The notes under the pieces are model-generated. The model did not search any database. It saw only the letters and a list, made by a program, of their open reading frames with translations, and was not told the origin of the DNA. This document shows positions 1 through 6,846 of a DNA stretch of 36,795 bases, one piece after another. Position numbers and translations under genes: made by a program. Numbering within the stretch: position 1 is the stretch's first letter; each line of letters starts with the position of its first letter. This stretch comes from Acidobacteriota bacterium (lineage in GTDB: Bacteria > Acidobacteriota > Terriglobia > Bryobacterales > Bryobacteraceae), in the NCBI GenBank assembly GCA_026394015.1, contig JAPKZA010000271.1:1-36795 (forward strand), in the 5' to 3' direction.

Positions 1-118
1 CACTCCGGGGACGAACAGCAAGCCGCTCGTGGGCTATGCGGTTGAAGCCGCTGGCAACGGTGCCACTACCGTCAAATGCCGCGTTGTCCCTACGGTTCAA
101 ATCGGACCATCGGCGTAA
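1..118 (+). CDS. C-terminal fragment of a probable phage capsid-decoration protein
   Basis: An open frame enters from the left edge (first full codon at position 2) and stops at TAA 116-118, leaving 38 residues. The end contains the segment KPLVGYAVEAAGNGATTVKC. A glycine- and alanine-rich beta tail that includes a phrase like GYAVEAA resembles the C-terminus of capsid cement/decoration proteins of the DUF2190 type. It lies 141 bases upstream of an HTH gene and an integrase and is followed by two strong hairpins, which suits the last gene of a structural or cargo operon in an integrated phage-like element. The family call rests on a short tail and is tentative; that the frame is coding is more secure than its identity. 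Confidence 0.45.
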   Translation, partial: TPGTNSKPLVGYAVEAAGNGATTVKCRVVPTVQIGPSA

Positions 119-162
119 CGAGTTCGCTACGCCGGTTCACCTCATGGCCGGTGTAGTTGAAG

Positions 163-191
163 GGCGGGAAGGACGTTCACACCTTCCCGCC
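163..191 (+). terminator. Hairpin after the capsid-like gene
   Basis: A perfect 10-bp inverted repeat (163-172 with 182-191, GGCGGGAAGG / CCTTCCCGCC) encloses a 9-base loop, 45 bases after the stop of the capsid-like fragment. No T-run follows, so it is either an imperfect intrinsic terminator or an RNA-stability or protein-binding element. Confidence 0.45.
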
Positions 192-196
192 TAACC

Positions 197-226
197 GGGG
201 GCCGTTCACAGTAGAGCTCGGCCCCC
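197..226 (+). terminator. Second hairpin before the HTH gene
   Basis: GGGGGCC (197-203) pairs with GGCCCCC (220-226) across a 16-base loop. It lies 6 bases after the previous hairpin and is followed by TTAACC. The two hairpins in tandem fill most of the gap between the capsid-like fragment and the HTH gene and probably insulate the integration module from upstream transcription. Both loops contain GTTCAC. Confidence 0.35.
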
Positions 227-259
227 TTAACCAAGTTTCTTCAACCCGTAAAAGGAACG

Positions 260-469
260 ATGACGCCCAACCCAAATCGTGAAGTCCTAACCGCCAAAGA
301 AGCCTGTGAGTTTCTGGGGCTCAGCAAGGCGTCGCTAAGCCGAGCCGTTCACGGCACTCTTTCGAACATGCCGCCATTGCCGGTGATTCGTTACGGGCGG
401 TCGCATCGGTTCCGCCTTCAAACCTTGATCCGCTGGCAGACGGAGAATGAAACATGTCTCTCCAAGTAA
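260..469 (+). CDS. Small HTH DNA-binding protein (AlpA/excisionase-like)
   Basis: This 69-residue protein starts with a good ribosome-binding site (AAGGA five bases before ATG). Residues 10-30 (LTAKEACEFLGLSKASLSRA) form the helix-turn-helix of the AlpA/MerR-type DNA-binding domain family. The later IRYGRSHRFRLQTLIRW segment fits the wing and following helix of these small proteins, which typically end with a lysine/arginine-rich recognition surface. Its 3' end overlaps the integrase start by 16 bases, so the two are probably translated together. In phages and islands such a gene next to an integrase commonly encodes an excisionase or directionality factor or a regulator of the module; which one applies here cannot be told from sequence. 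Confidence 0.72.
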   Translation: MTPNPNREVLTAKEACEFLGLSKASLSRAVHGTLSNMPPLPVIRYGRSHRFRLQTLIRWQTENETCLSK

Positions 470-1521
470 GCAAGAACTCGCGAGGCGAAAAGGTATGGCG
501 GTGCCAGTGGCGAGAGAACGGCAAAGGTCGAACCCGCGTACTGGGCAAGGTCACCGAGATGAGCCGGAGCGAAGCCGACAAGCTGCGAAGGGCAATCATT
601 GAACCGCTCGCCAAGCGTAACTCTTCCGGTGCCGGTGTCACCTTGGCGAAGTTCGTCCGCGATGAGTACCTGACCGCTAAATCGGTTTCATGGAAACGCT
701 CGACCGAAGTCACGACTACCGACTTGATCGAGCGCCATATTCTGAAGCCGCTAGGAGAGCGCGTATTGCCATCGGTGACCCGAAAGGACCTTCAGGGGCT
801 TCTAAACGCGCTGGCGGCCACCCATAGCGAAAGCGTGGTGCTCCATGTCCGTTGGCAACTGGTGGCAATCTTCGACCTTGCACTGAGCGATGGCCGCGTG
901 ATCGTCAACCCCGCCGCCGCGCTGGAGACGCCGAGGGCCGCCCGGAAGAAGAAGTCACCGACCGTGGGCGACCAATCGCTTATTAATCGGGCGCTGATGA
1001 CCATGCCGACGATGGAGCGCCTATTCACCGCCCTATGCAATCTGCGGGGGATGCGCTGCGGGGAAGTTGCCGCGTTGAAGATGAGCGACGTCCGGGGCGA
1101 CGTGCTGACCGTGGAGCGGAGGGTTTACCGCGGCGTAGTCGATACCGTGAAGAACGACCAACCGCGAACGGTTCCGATAGGCGAACTCCTGCCGCTGGTG
1201 AAAGAGCACTGCTCTACCCTGCTCGACCAATCGCCCGAAGCCTGGCTATTCCCGAACGAGCGTGGGGACAAACCGCGCAACGCAAACGCCTTGTATCGAA
1301 AACGCATCAAGCCGCTACTGGAGGCGGCCGGAGTCGATGGCCTGAATTTTCAGGCGATGCGAAAGACGTTCGGCAACGCGTTGAGGCAGGTTGAGCCGGA
1401 TGCGAAAACACGGGCGGCCATGATGGGCCACTCCCGCGCCGTTCACGAGAATGAGTACATCGAAGTCACCGACGACGAGAAGCGCACTTCGATTAACAAG
1501 CTGGGGGATAATCTCCAGTGA
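454..1521 (+). CDS. Tyrosine-type site-specific integrase
   Basis: This 355-residue protein catalyses integration and excision of the element that extends off the left edge. Residues 1-55 resemble the N-terminal arm-binding region, about 60-150 form the SAM-like core-binding domain, and about 175-345 the catalytic domain. Visible catalytic residues are Arg201 (GMRCGE), probable Lys233, Arg303 (QAMRKTF), His326 (MMGHS) and the nucleophile Tyr335 (ENEYIEV). The usual HxxR box reads QxxR (Gln300), a substitution tolerated in some family members. The gene overlaps the HTH gene and has GGAG eight bases before its ATG. It ends 176 bases from the 3' end of a tRNA-Gly gene, the classic arrangement for a tRNA-targeting integrase. 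Family assignment is firm; the target site is inferred. Confidence 0.92.
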   Translation: MSLQVSKNSRGEKVWRCQWRENGKGRTRVLGKVTEMSRSEADKLRRAIIEPLAKRNSSGAGVTLAKFVRDEYLTAKSVSWKRSTEVTTTDLIERHILKPLGERVLPSVTRKDLQGLLNALAATHSESVVLHVRWQLVAIFDLALSDGRVIVNPAAALETPRAARKKKSPTVGDQSLINRALMTMPTMERLFTALCNLRGMRCGEVAALKMSDVRGDVLTVERRVYRGVVDTVKNDQPRTVPIGELLPLVKEHCSTLLDQSPEAWLFPNERGDKPRNANALYRKRIKPLLEAAGVDGLNFQAMRKTFGNALRQVEPDAKTRAAMMGHSRAVHENEYIEVTDDEKRTSINKLGDNLQ

Positions 1522-1604
1522 ACCAATTTTTTTTAGGAATGCTTGACGCCGGCATGAGCCGCGCCGATTCATCCTTGGCTATTTTCCCCTGGATCTCAGT
1601 GGTA

Positions 1605-1630
1605 CTGGGAAGGGTTGCAGCCCTTCCCAG
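1605..1630 (+). terminator. Strong hairpin downstream of the integrase
   Basis: CTGGGAAGGG (1605-1614) and CCCTTCCCAG (1621-1630) form a perfect 10-bp stem with a 6-base loop, 83 bases after the integrase stop. There is no clear U-tract on either side. It probably ends integrase transcription before the convergent tRNA gene, or it marks part of the recombination region. Confidence 0.5.
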
Positions 1631-1659
1631 ACTTTGCCGCGAGGCTTCAGGCGGCGTAC

Positions 1660-1681
1660 CGTCGTATGAGCCCATACGACG
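1660..1681. other. Perfect inverted repeat between integrase and tRNA-Gly
   Basis: CGTCGTATG (1660-1668) and CATACGACG (1673-1681) are perfectly inverted around the 4-base centre AGCC, and the repeat ends 16 bases from the CCA end of tRNA-Gly. It could be a terminator hairpin for the minus-strand tRNA transcript (although followed by no T-run in that direction), or a binding site for the integrase or a directionality factor near the attachment site. Confidence 0.4.
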
Positions 1682-1697
1682 TAACTTGTTGATTCTT

Positions 1698-1772
<75 letters not shown>

Positions 1773-1801
1773 TCAGTGCCTTCCAACCCAACCATCATAC
1801 C

Positions 1802-2674
1802 TCACCATTTCCACTTTCGCAGGAACTCAATGAACCGTTTCTGCACCGGCAGCGCATGGTGCCCCCGAACCTGCGCATACCCAATTCGACGCACCGCCCT
1901 CGGCTCCAGCGGCACCAGCTTACAATGCAACGCCTCCGGTGCCGACAACCCCGGCACGATACTCACCCCAAACCCATTCGCCACCAACGAAAAAATACTC
2001 GCCAAATGGTCGCTCTCAAAAATCTGCTGAAACTGCACCTTCGCACTACTGCAAACCGTCAACACGTCGTCCCGCAAACAGTGCCCCTCCCGCAGTAGCA
2101 ACATCCGCTCCGATGCCAATTGCGGCAATGCCAACGCGCTCACCCCCGCCAACGCATGGTCCATCGGCACCGCAACCATCAGCGGCTCCCGAAACAACTC
2201 ACTACACACAACCTCCGGCTGCTTCAACGGCAACGCTAAAATCGCCAAATCCACCTGCCCGCTCCGCAACCCCTCAATCAACTTCTCCGTCGTCGACTCC
2301 CGAATATCCAAATCAACCATCGGAAACTGATCCCGAAACGCCGCCATCGGTCGAGCCATCGCATACGGCAACACCGTCGGGATCACCCCCACCGTCAGCC
2401 GTCCACTATCCGCCTGCTGCAGGCTCGCCAACTGCTTCTCCGTCTCCGTCACTTGACGCAGAATCTCCTCCGCCCGAACCCGCAACTGCTCCCCATACCG
2501 CGTCAACTTCACCCCCCGCCCCAGCCGATCAAAAAGCGGCACTTTCAACCCCGCCTCCAGCCGCTTAATCTGCAGCGAAAGCGACGGCTGAGCGACCCCC
2601 TCCTCCTCCGCCCCTCGCACAAAACTCCCCGTTCGCGCCACCGCCAAAAAATATCGAAGCTGCTGAATCTCCAC
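1802..2674 (-). CDS. oxyR: OxyR-type peroxide-sensing LysR regulator
   Basis: The product is a 290-residue LysR-family transcription factor. I chose the GTG at 2674 because GGGGAG sits a few bases upstream and the product then begins MEIQQLRYFLAVARTGSF, the standard N-terminus; an ATG farther upstream (2713) would add 13 atypical residues. Residues 1-60 are the winged HTH and about 90-290 the effector domain. With this start, GHCLRDDVLTVC puts cysteines at positions 199 and 208, the same positions as the peroxide-sensing pair in E. coli OxyR, with the flanking GHCLRD conserved. It should activate antioxidant genes on disulfide formation. No catalase or peroxidase lies beside it; the nearest divergent gene is an HtrA-like protease, and an OsmC/Ohr remnant lies 29 kb away. 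Confidence 0.88.
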   Translation of the reverse strand: MEIQQLRYFLAVARTGSFVRGAEEEGVAQPSLSLQIKRLEAGLKVPLFDRLGRGVKLTRYGEQLRVRAEEILRQVTETEKQLASLQQADSGRLTVGVIPTVLPYAMARPMAAFRDQFPMVDLDIRESTTEKLIEGLRSGQVDLAILALPLKQPEVVCSELFREPLMVAVPMDHALAGVSALALPQLASERMLLLREGHCLRDDVLTVCSSAKVQFQQIFESDHLASIFSLVANGFGVSIVPGLSAPEALHCKLVPLEPRAVRRIGYAQVRGHHALPVQKRFIEFLRKWKW

Positions 2675-2747
2675 TACGAATGCTCCCCGAATTGCCCAGT
2701 CATCTCCCATCATACGGTTCCGGTCCCCGAATTGCCTACACTATGAC

Positions 2748-4124
2748 ATGTTCCGAATTCTCGCCCTCCTCACCCTCACCCTGCCTCTCTTCGGCCAACC
2801 CTCCCCCGCTCTGCGCGGTTTGAGCCGCCAGTTCGAAGATCTCGTCGACCAAGTCGACCCCGCCATCGTCCAAATCGTCACCCGCGGCTTCGGCTCGGCC
2901 ACCGAAGGCCCCAGCCATCTCCTCCGCTCCTCCCGCGGCAGCGGCAGCGGCGTCATCGTCGACCCCGCCGGTTACATCCTCACCAACGCCCACGTCATCG
3001 GCGGAGCCCGCCGCGTCCAAGTCCTCCTTCCCCAAGCCTCGGAAGACGCAACCCCCGGCCACAGCCTACTCAAGCCCACCGGCAAACTCATCACCGCCGA
3101 GGTCGTCGGACTCGACCGCGAAACCGACATCGCCATCCTCAAAATCCCCGGCTCGAAACTCCCTACCCTCACCTTCGGCGACTCCGACAAAATCCGCCAA
3201 GGCCAAATCGTCTTCGCCTTCGGCAGCCCCTTCGGCCTCGAAAACTCCGTCACCATGGGCGTCGTCAGCTCCATCGCCCGTCAAGTTCGCTCCGATGACC
3301 CCATGATCTACATCCAAACCGACGCCTCCATCAACCCCGGCAACAGCGGCGGACCCCTCGTCGACGCCGAAGGCCACCTCGTTGGCATCAACACCTTCAT
3401 CCTCTCCCAAAGCGGCGGCAACGAAGGCGTCGGTTTCGCCGCCCCCTCCAACATCGTCCGCGCCGTCTATGAACAAATTCGCGAGTTCGGCCGGGTTCGC
3501 CGCGGCCAAATCGGCGTCGTCGCCCAATCCATAACGCCCCTACTGGCCGAAGCACTCAAGCTCCCCCGCGATTGGGGAGCCATCATCGCCGACGTCGCCG
3601 CCGACAGTGCCGCCGCTGCCGCCGGTCTCGAACCCAAAGACATCATCCTTACCCTCAACGGCAAAACCATCGAAAACGCCCGCCAAGTCGGCGTCAACAT
3701 CTATCGCCAAGCCGGCCAAACCATTACCCTCGAAATCCTCCGCGCCGGCCAAAAACTCGAAAAACGCGTCGCCGTCCTCGAACGCCCCCGCGATCCCGAC
3801 CGCATCGTCGGCCTCGTCCAAGGCGAGTCCTCGCGCGTCTCCAAGCTCGGCATCCTCGCCGTCGACCTCGACGAAAAAGTCACCCGCATCCTCGGCCCCC
3901 TCCGCCGCCTCCGTGGCGCCGTCGTCGCCGGCGTCGTCCTCGATCTCTCCGCCGAAGATGGCCGCCTCCTCCAAGGCGACGTCATCTACGAACTCAACGG
4001 AGCCCCCGTCAGCGGTGTAGCCGACCTCCGCGACAAGACCGCCGCCCTCTCCCACGGCCAAGTCGTCGCCCTTCACATCGAACGTCAAGGCCAACTCCAA
4101 CTCCTGCTCTGGGAAGTCGACTGA
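2748..4124 (+). CDS. Secreted HtrA/DegP-like serine protease with PDZ domains
   Basis: This 458-residue protein is a periplasmic quality-control protease. It has a signal peptide (MFRILALLTLTLPLFGQ, cleavage near residue 17). A trypsin-like domain spans about 25-240 with the triad His82 (TNAHVIGG), Asp127 (RETDIAIL) and Ser200 (NPGNSGGPL). One PDZ domain lies near 250-345 and a more divergent second one near 365-455 (GDVIYELNGAPV). Length and order fit DegP/DegQ/DegS-type proteins, and the absence of an N-terminal membrane anchor favours DegP/Q. It is divergent from oxyR with a 73-base gap, so stress control is plausible but not shown. No clear ribosome-binding site precedes the ATG. The gene is followed after 39 bases by trpE(G) on the same strand. 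Confidence 0.9.
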   Translation: MFRILALLTLTLPLFGQPSPALRGLSRQFEDLVDQVDPAIVQIVTRGFGSATEGPSHLLRSSRGSGSGVIVDPAGYILTNAHVIGGARRVQVLLPQASEDATPGHSLLKPTGKLITAEVVGLDRETDIAILKIPGSKLPTLTFGDSDKIRQGQIVFAFGSPFGLENSVTMGVVSSIARQVRSDDPMIYIQTDASINPGNSGGPLVDAEGHLVGINTFILSQSGGNEGVGFAAPSNIVRAVYEQIREFGRVRRGQIGVVAQSITPLLAEALKLPRDWGAIIADVAADSAAAAAGLEPKDIILTLNGKTIENARQVGVNIYRQAGQTITLEILRAGQKLEKRVAVLERPRDPDRIVGLVQGESSRVSKLGILAVDLDEKVTRILGPLRRLRGAVVAGVVLDLSAEDGRLLQGDVIYELNGAPVSGVADLRDKTAALSHGQVVALHIERQGQLQLLLWEVD

Positions 4125-4163
4125 AGCCGCATGTTATCCTAAACCTTGATTTCTGAGGGTTCC

Positions 4164-6326
4164 ATGCCACTTCTCCGCTACGAAACCAAAAGCGGCATCG
4201 CGGTCACCAGGAACCTGAGCAAGGTCCCCTACAAAAAGGGCCTCCGTAGTTTGCTTCAGGACCTGGACCGCTTTCGCGGCTTCTATCTTTCCTCGGGATA
4301 CGAGTATCCCGGGCGGTACTCTCGATGGGACATCGCATCGATGAAACCGCCCCTCGAAGTCGTCGCCTGGGGCCGAAAAGTAGAGTTCCGTTCCCTCAAC
4401 CGGCGCGGTGCCGTCCTCTGTCAAATGTTCGCCCAGTTTCTGACTGGCCATCCCCATTGGGAGTCGCTCGTCGTCACCCCCACCGGCCTCGCCGGCACCC
4501 TCAAACCGCTCCCCGACTCCTTCCCCGAAGAAGAGCGCTCCAAACAGCCCTCCGTCTTCTCCATTCTCCGGGCCATCGTCGAAGAGTTCCGCCACCCCGA
4601 AGATTCGCGCCTCTCCTTCGTCGGGGCCTTCGGCTACGATCTGCTCTTTCAGTTCGATCCCATCACGCTCCGCCTGCCCCGCGGCGATCGTAAGGACCTT
4701 CACCTCTTCTTCTGCGACAGCATCTTCTACGTCGACCGGAAGAAAGAAGCCATCGAACGCTACAACTACGACTTCACCTTCGGCGACCTCACCACCGCCA
4801 ACCTCCCGCCCGACGCCGATCCCGTCCCCGTTCCGCCCACTCTCCCCCCGGCCCCGGTCACGAGCAATCACACCCCGGCCGAGTATATGGCTAACGTCGA
4901 TAAGGTCCGCGCCCGCATGAAGGTCGGCGACTACTATGAAGTCGTCCTCCGCCAAACCTTCTCCACCCCCTACGCCGAAAAACCGTCCGTCCTCTTCCAA
5001 CGCATCCAACAAGCCAGCCCCTCGCCCTACGAGTTCCTGCTTCAACTCGGTGAAGAACAGCTCATCGGGGCCAGCCCGGAAATGTTCGTTCGCGTCGAAG
5101 GGCCCCGCGTCGAAACCTGTCCCATCTCCGGCACCGCCCGCCGCACCGGCGATCCCATGATCGACGCCGAAGCCATCAAAAACCTCCTCGCTTCCGCCAA
5201 GGAAGAGAGCGAGCTAACGATGTGTACCGACGTCGACCGCAACGATAAATCCCGCGTCTGCGTCCCCGGCTCCGTCCAGGTCATCGGCCGCCGTCTCATC
5301 GAAAGCTACGCCGGTCTCTTCCACACCGTCGACCACGTCGAAGGCCTTCTGATGCCCGGCTTCGATGCCATCGACGCCTTCCTATCGCACATGTGGGCCG
5401 TCACCCTCATCGGCGCTCCCAAAAAGGCCGCCTCCCAGGAAATCGAAAATCTCGAAAAGGATGCCCGCGGCTGGTACGGTGGAGCCGTCGGCATGCTCTC
5501 CCTCAACGGAGACATCAACACCGGCATCACCATTCGCACCGTCCATCTCAAAGACGGCCAGGCCGCCTACTCCGCCGGCGCCACTCTCCTCTACGATTCC
5601 GACCCCGCCAGCGAAGAGCAGGAAACCCAGATTAAAGCCACCGGCTTCTTCCGCGCCCTCGCCATGGGCAAGCCCTCCCTCGCCCCTGCTGTCTCCACCA
5701 CCCAACGCGGCACCGGCCTCAAGCTCCTCCTCGTCGACAACGACGACTGCTTCGTCCTCACCCTCGCCAACTACGCCCGCCAAACCGGCGCCGAAGTCGT
5801 CACCTACCGCGCCGGCATCGCCGAATCCAAAATCGACGAAATCGATCCCGACCTCATCCTCGTCTCCCCCGGCCCCGGTCGGCCGGAAGAGTTCGGCGTC
5901 CCCGCCCTCGTCCGCTTCGCTGCCCAATCCGGCTATCCCGTCTTCGGCGTCTGCCTCGGCCTGCAGGGAATCGTCGAAGCCTTCGGCGGCGAACTCGGCG
6001 TCCTCGATTACCCCATGCACGGCAAACCGTCCCTGGTTCGCCACCAGGAACTCGGCTGCTTCGAGGGCCTCCCCGATCCCCTCAAAGTCGGCCGCTACCA
6101 CTCGCTCTACGCCATCCCCGAAAAGCTCCCGTCCTGCTTTGAAGTCACCGCCTGGAGCGAAGACGGCGTCATCATGGGCGTCCGCCACAAAGAACTTCCC
6201 ATCGAAGCCGTCCAATTCCATCCCGAATCCATCCTCACCATGGAGAACAAAGCCGGCGTCCGCATGATCGAAAACATGGTCCGTCTCTGCCGCGGGGCTA
6301 AATCCCGCCGCCTGGTCACCGGATGA
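4164..6326 (+). CDS. trpE(G): Fused anthranilate synthase, TrpE-TrpG (component I + II)
   Basis: This single 720-residue chain should make anthranilate from chorismate and glutamine, the first step of tryptophan synthesis. Residues 1 to about 500 are the chorismate-binding component I, with SGTARRTGDP and TDVDRNDKSR motifs. From about 518 a class I glutamine amidotransferase follows, with nucleophile Cys597 (GVCLGLQG), His686 and Glu688 (FHPES). Motifs such as YEYPGRYSRWD and HMWAVTLIGAPKK match the fused TrpE(G) clade known from rhizobia rather than separate TrpE and TrpG. I start at ATG 4164 (GAGGG just upstream) rather than the earlier TTG. No other trp gene is in the window. The PhzE-type aminodeoxyisochorismate synthase has the same architecture but is less likely. 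The stop overlaps the next start (ATGA). Confidence 0.92.
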   Translation: MPLLRYETKSGIAVTRNLSKVPYKKGLRSLLQDLDRFRGFYLSSGYEYPGRYSRWDIASMKPPLEVVAWGRKVEFRSLNRRGAVLCQMFAQFLTGHPHWESLVVTPTGLAGTLKPLPDSFPEEERSKQPSVFSILRAIVEEFRHPEDSRLSFVGAFGYDLLFQFDPITLRLPRGDRKDLHLFFCDSIFYVDRKKEAIERYNYDFTFGDLTTANLPPDADPVPVPPTLPPAPVTSNHTPAEYMANVDKVRARMKVGDYYEVVLRQTFSTPYAEKPSVLFQRIQQASPSPYEFLLQLGEEQLIGASPEMFVRVEGPRVETCPISGTARRTGDPMIDAEAIKNLLASAKEESELTMCTDVDRNDKSRVCVPGSVQVIGRRLIESYAGLFHTVDHVEGLLMPGFDAIDAFLSHMWAVTLIGAPKKAASQEIENLEKDARGWYGGAVGMLSLNGDINTGITIRTVHLKDGQAAYSAGATLLYDSDPASEEQETQIKATGFFRALAMGKPSLAPAVSTTQRGTGLKLLLVDNDDCFVLTLANYARQTGAEVVTYRAGIAESKIDEIDPDLILVSPGPGRPEEFGVPALVRFAAQSGYPVFGVCLGLQGIVEAFGGELGVLDYPMHGKPSLVRHQELGCFEGLPDPLKVGRYHSLYAIPEKLPSCFEVTAWSEDGVIMGVRHKELPIEAVQFHPESILTMENKAGVRMIENMVRLCRGAKSRRLVTG

Positions 6327-6673
6327 AACTCCGCTGGGCCATCTTCGCCGCCACCGCCGGAGTCGCCGCTTTCTTCGCCATCGATTTCTGCAATCTCATC
6401 TACCGCTGCGGCTGCCAAGGCGTCTTCGGAGCCGGAGCCCTGCATTGCAATATCCACGACGCTCACGCCATGAAACATTGCCCCTGGTGTGCCCACGGCG
6501 GCGTCGGCTTCGTCGCCGGCATGCTCCCGGTGTTTGTCACCCAAGGCTGGCTAGCCTTCACCAAGCGCCCGCTGGCCCCCCTCAAAAGGCTCCTGGGTGG
6601 GTGGATCGCTTTTCCCGTTCTAGGGGGAATCGGAGCGCTCCTAGTAGGAATTGCCCAGAAGTACTGGGCCTAA
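6323..6673 (+). CDS. Small Cys/His-rich membrane protein of unknown function
   Basis: I do not recognise this 116-residue protein. It overlaps the trpE(G) stop by four bases (ATGA), so translation is coupled. Two or three hydrophobic stretches are visible: residues 4-26, about 60-76 and about 90-112. Between the first two lies a Cys/His-rich loop with CGC near residue 33, C-N-I-H-D-A-H near 44-50 and MKHCPWCAHGG near 52-62. The CPWC plus nearby histidines could bind a metal or form disulfides. The coding signal is good because the residue pattern is typical of a membrane protein and the junction is tight. There is no basis for a specific function; the link to tryptophan synthesis is only positional. 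Confidence 0.7.
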   Translation: MKLRWAIFAATAGVAAFFAIDFCNLIYRCGCQGVFGAGALHCNIHDAHAMKHCPWCAHGGVGFVAGMLPVFVTQGWLAFTKRPLAPLKRLLGGWIAFPVLGGIGALLVGIAQKYWA

Positions 6674-6679
6674 ACGCTA

Positions 6680-6708
6680 TTGCTGATCCTAAACCAACGG
6701 ACTATGCT
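6680..6708 (+). promoter_or_regulatory. Possible sigma-70-like promoter before the hpnE group
   Basis: TTGCTG (6680-6685) and TATGCT (6703-6708) are separated by 17 bases in the 62-base gap between the Cys/His-rich protein and the 36-residue peptide. The matches to consensus are partial (3 of 6 and 4 of 6), so this is only a candidate for a promoter that separates hpnE expression from trpE(G). Confidence 0.25.
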
Positions 6709-6735
6709 GGTTACTGTATACCCCTGGACCCCTTA

Positions 6736-6846
6736 ATGAATATCTCAGACGCCATCTACGTAATTTCTCTTATGATCGTGATCTGGATTGCCATTGAGCT
6801 CGGCGGCGGTGGTGGTGGGAAGCGCTCGCGCCAGCCCGTTTATTGA
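6736..6846 (+). CDS. 36-residue single-pass membrane peptide upstream of hpnE
   Basis: The frame starts at ATG 6736 and ends at TGA 6844-6846. It begins MNISDAIYVISLMIVIWIAI, then has a run of six glycines and a basic tail (GKRSRQPVY): one transmembrane helix, a flexible linker and a positively charged end. The TGA overlaps the ATG of hpnE in the form TGATG, a typical translational-coupling junction and the main argument that this is a real gene. The likely topology is helix in the membrane with the basic tail in the cytoplasm. I do not recognise a family; it could be a small partner of HpnE at the membrane or a leader peptide that sets hpnE translation. Confidence 0.55.
   Translation: MNISDAIYVISLMIVIWIAIELGGGGGGKRSRQPVY

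Noticed and set aside
5382..6221. Long minus-strand frame (279 codons) opposite trpE(G)
   Set aside because: It is a shadow of the strongly coding plus frame: a glycine/aspartate/glutamate-rich product without domains, as expected from reversed C-ending codons.
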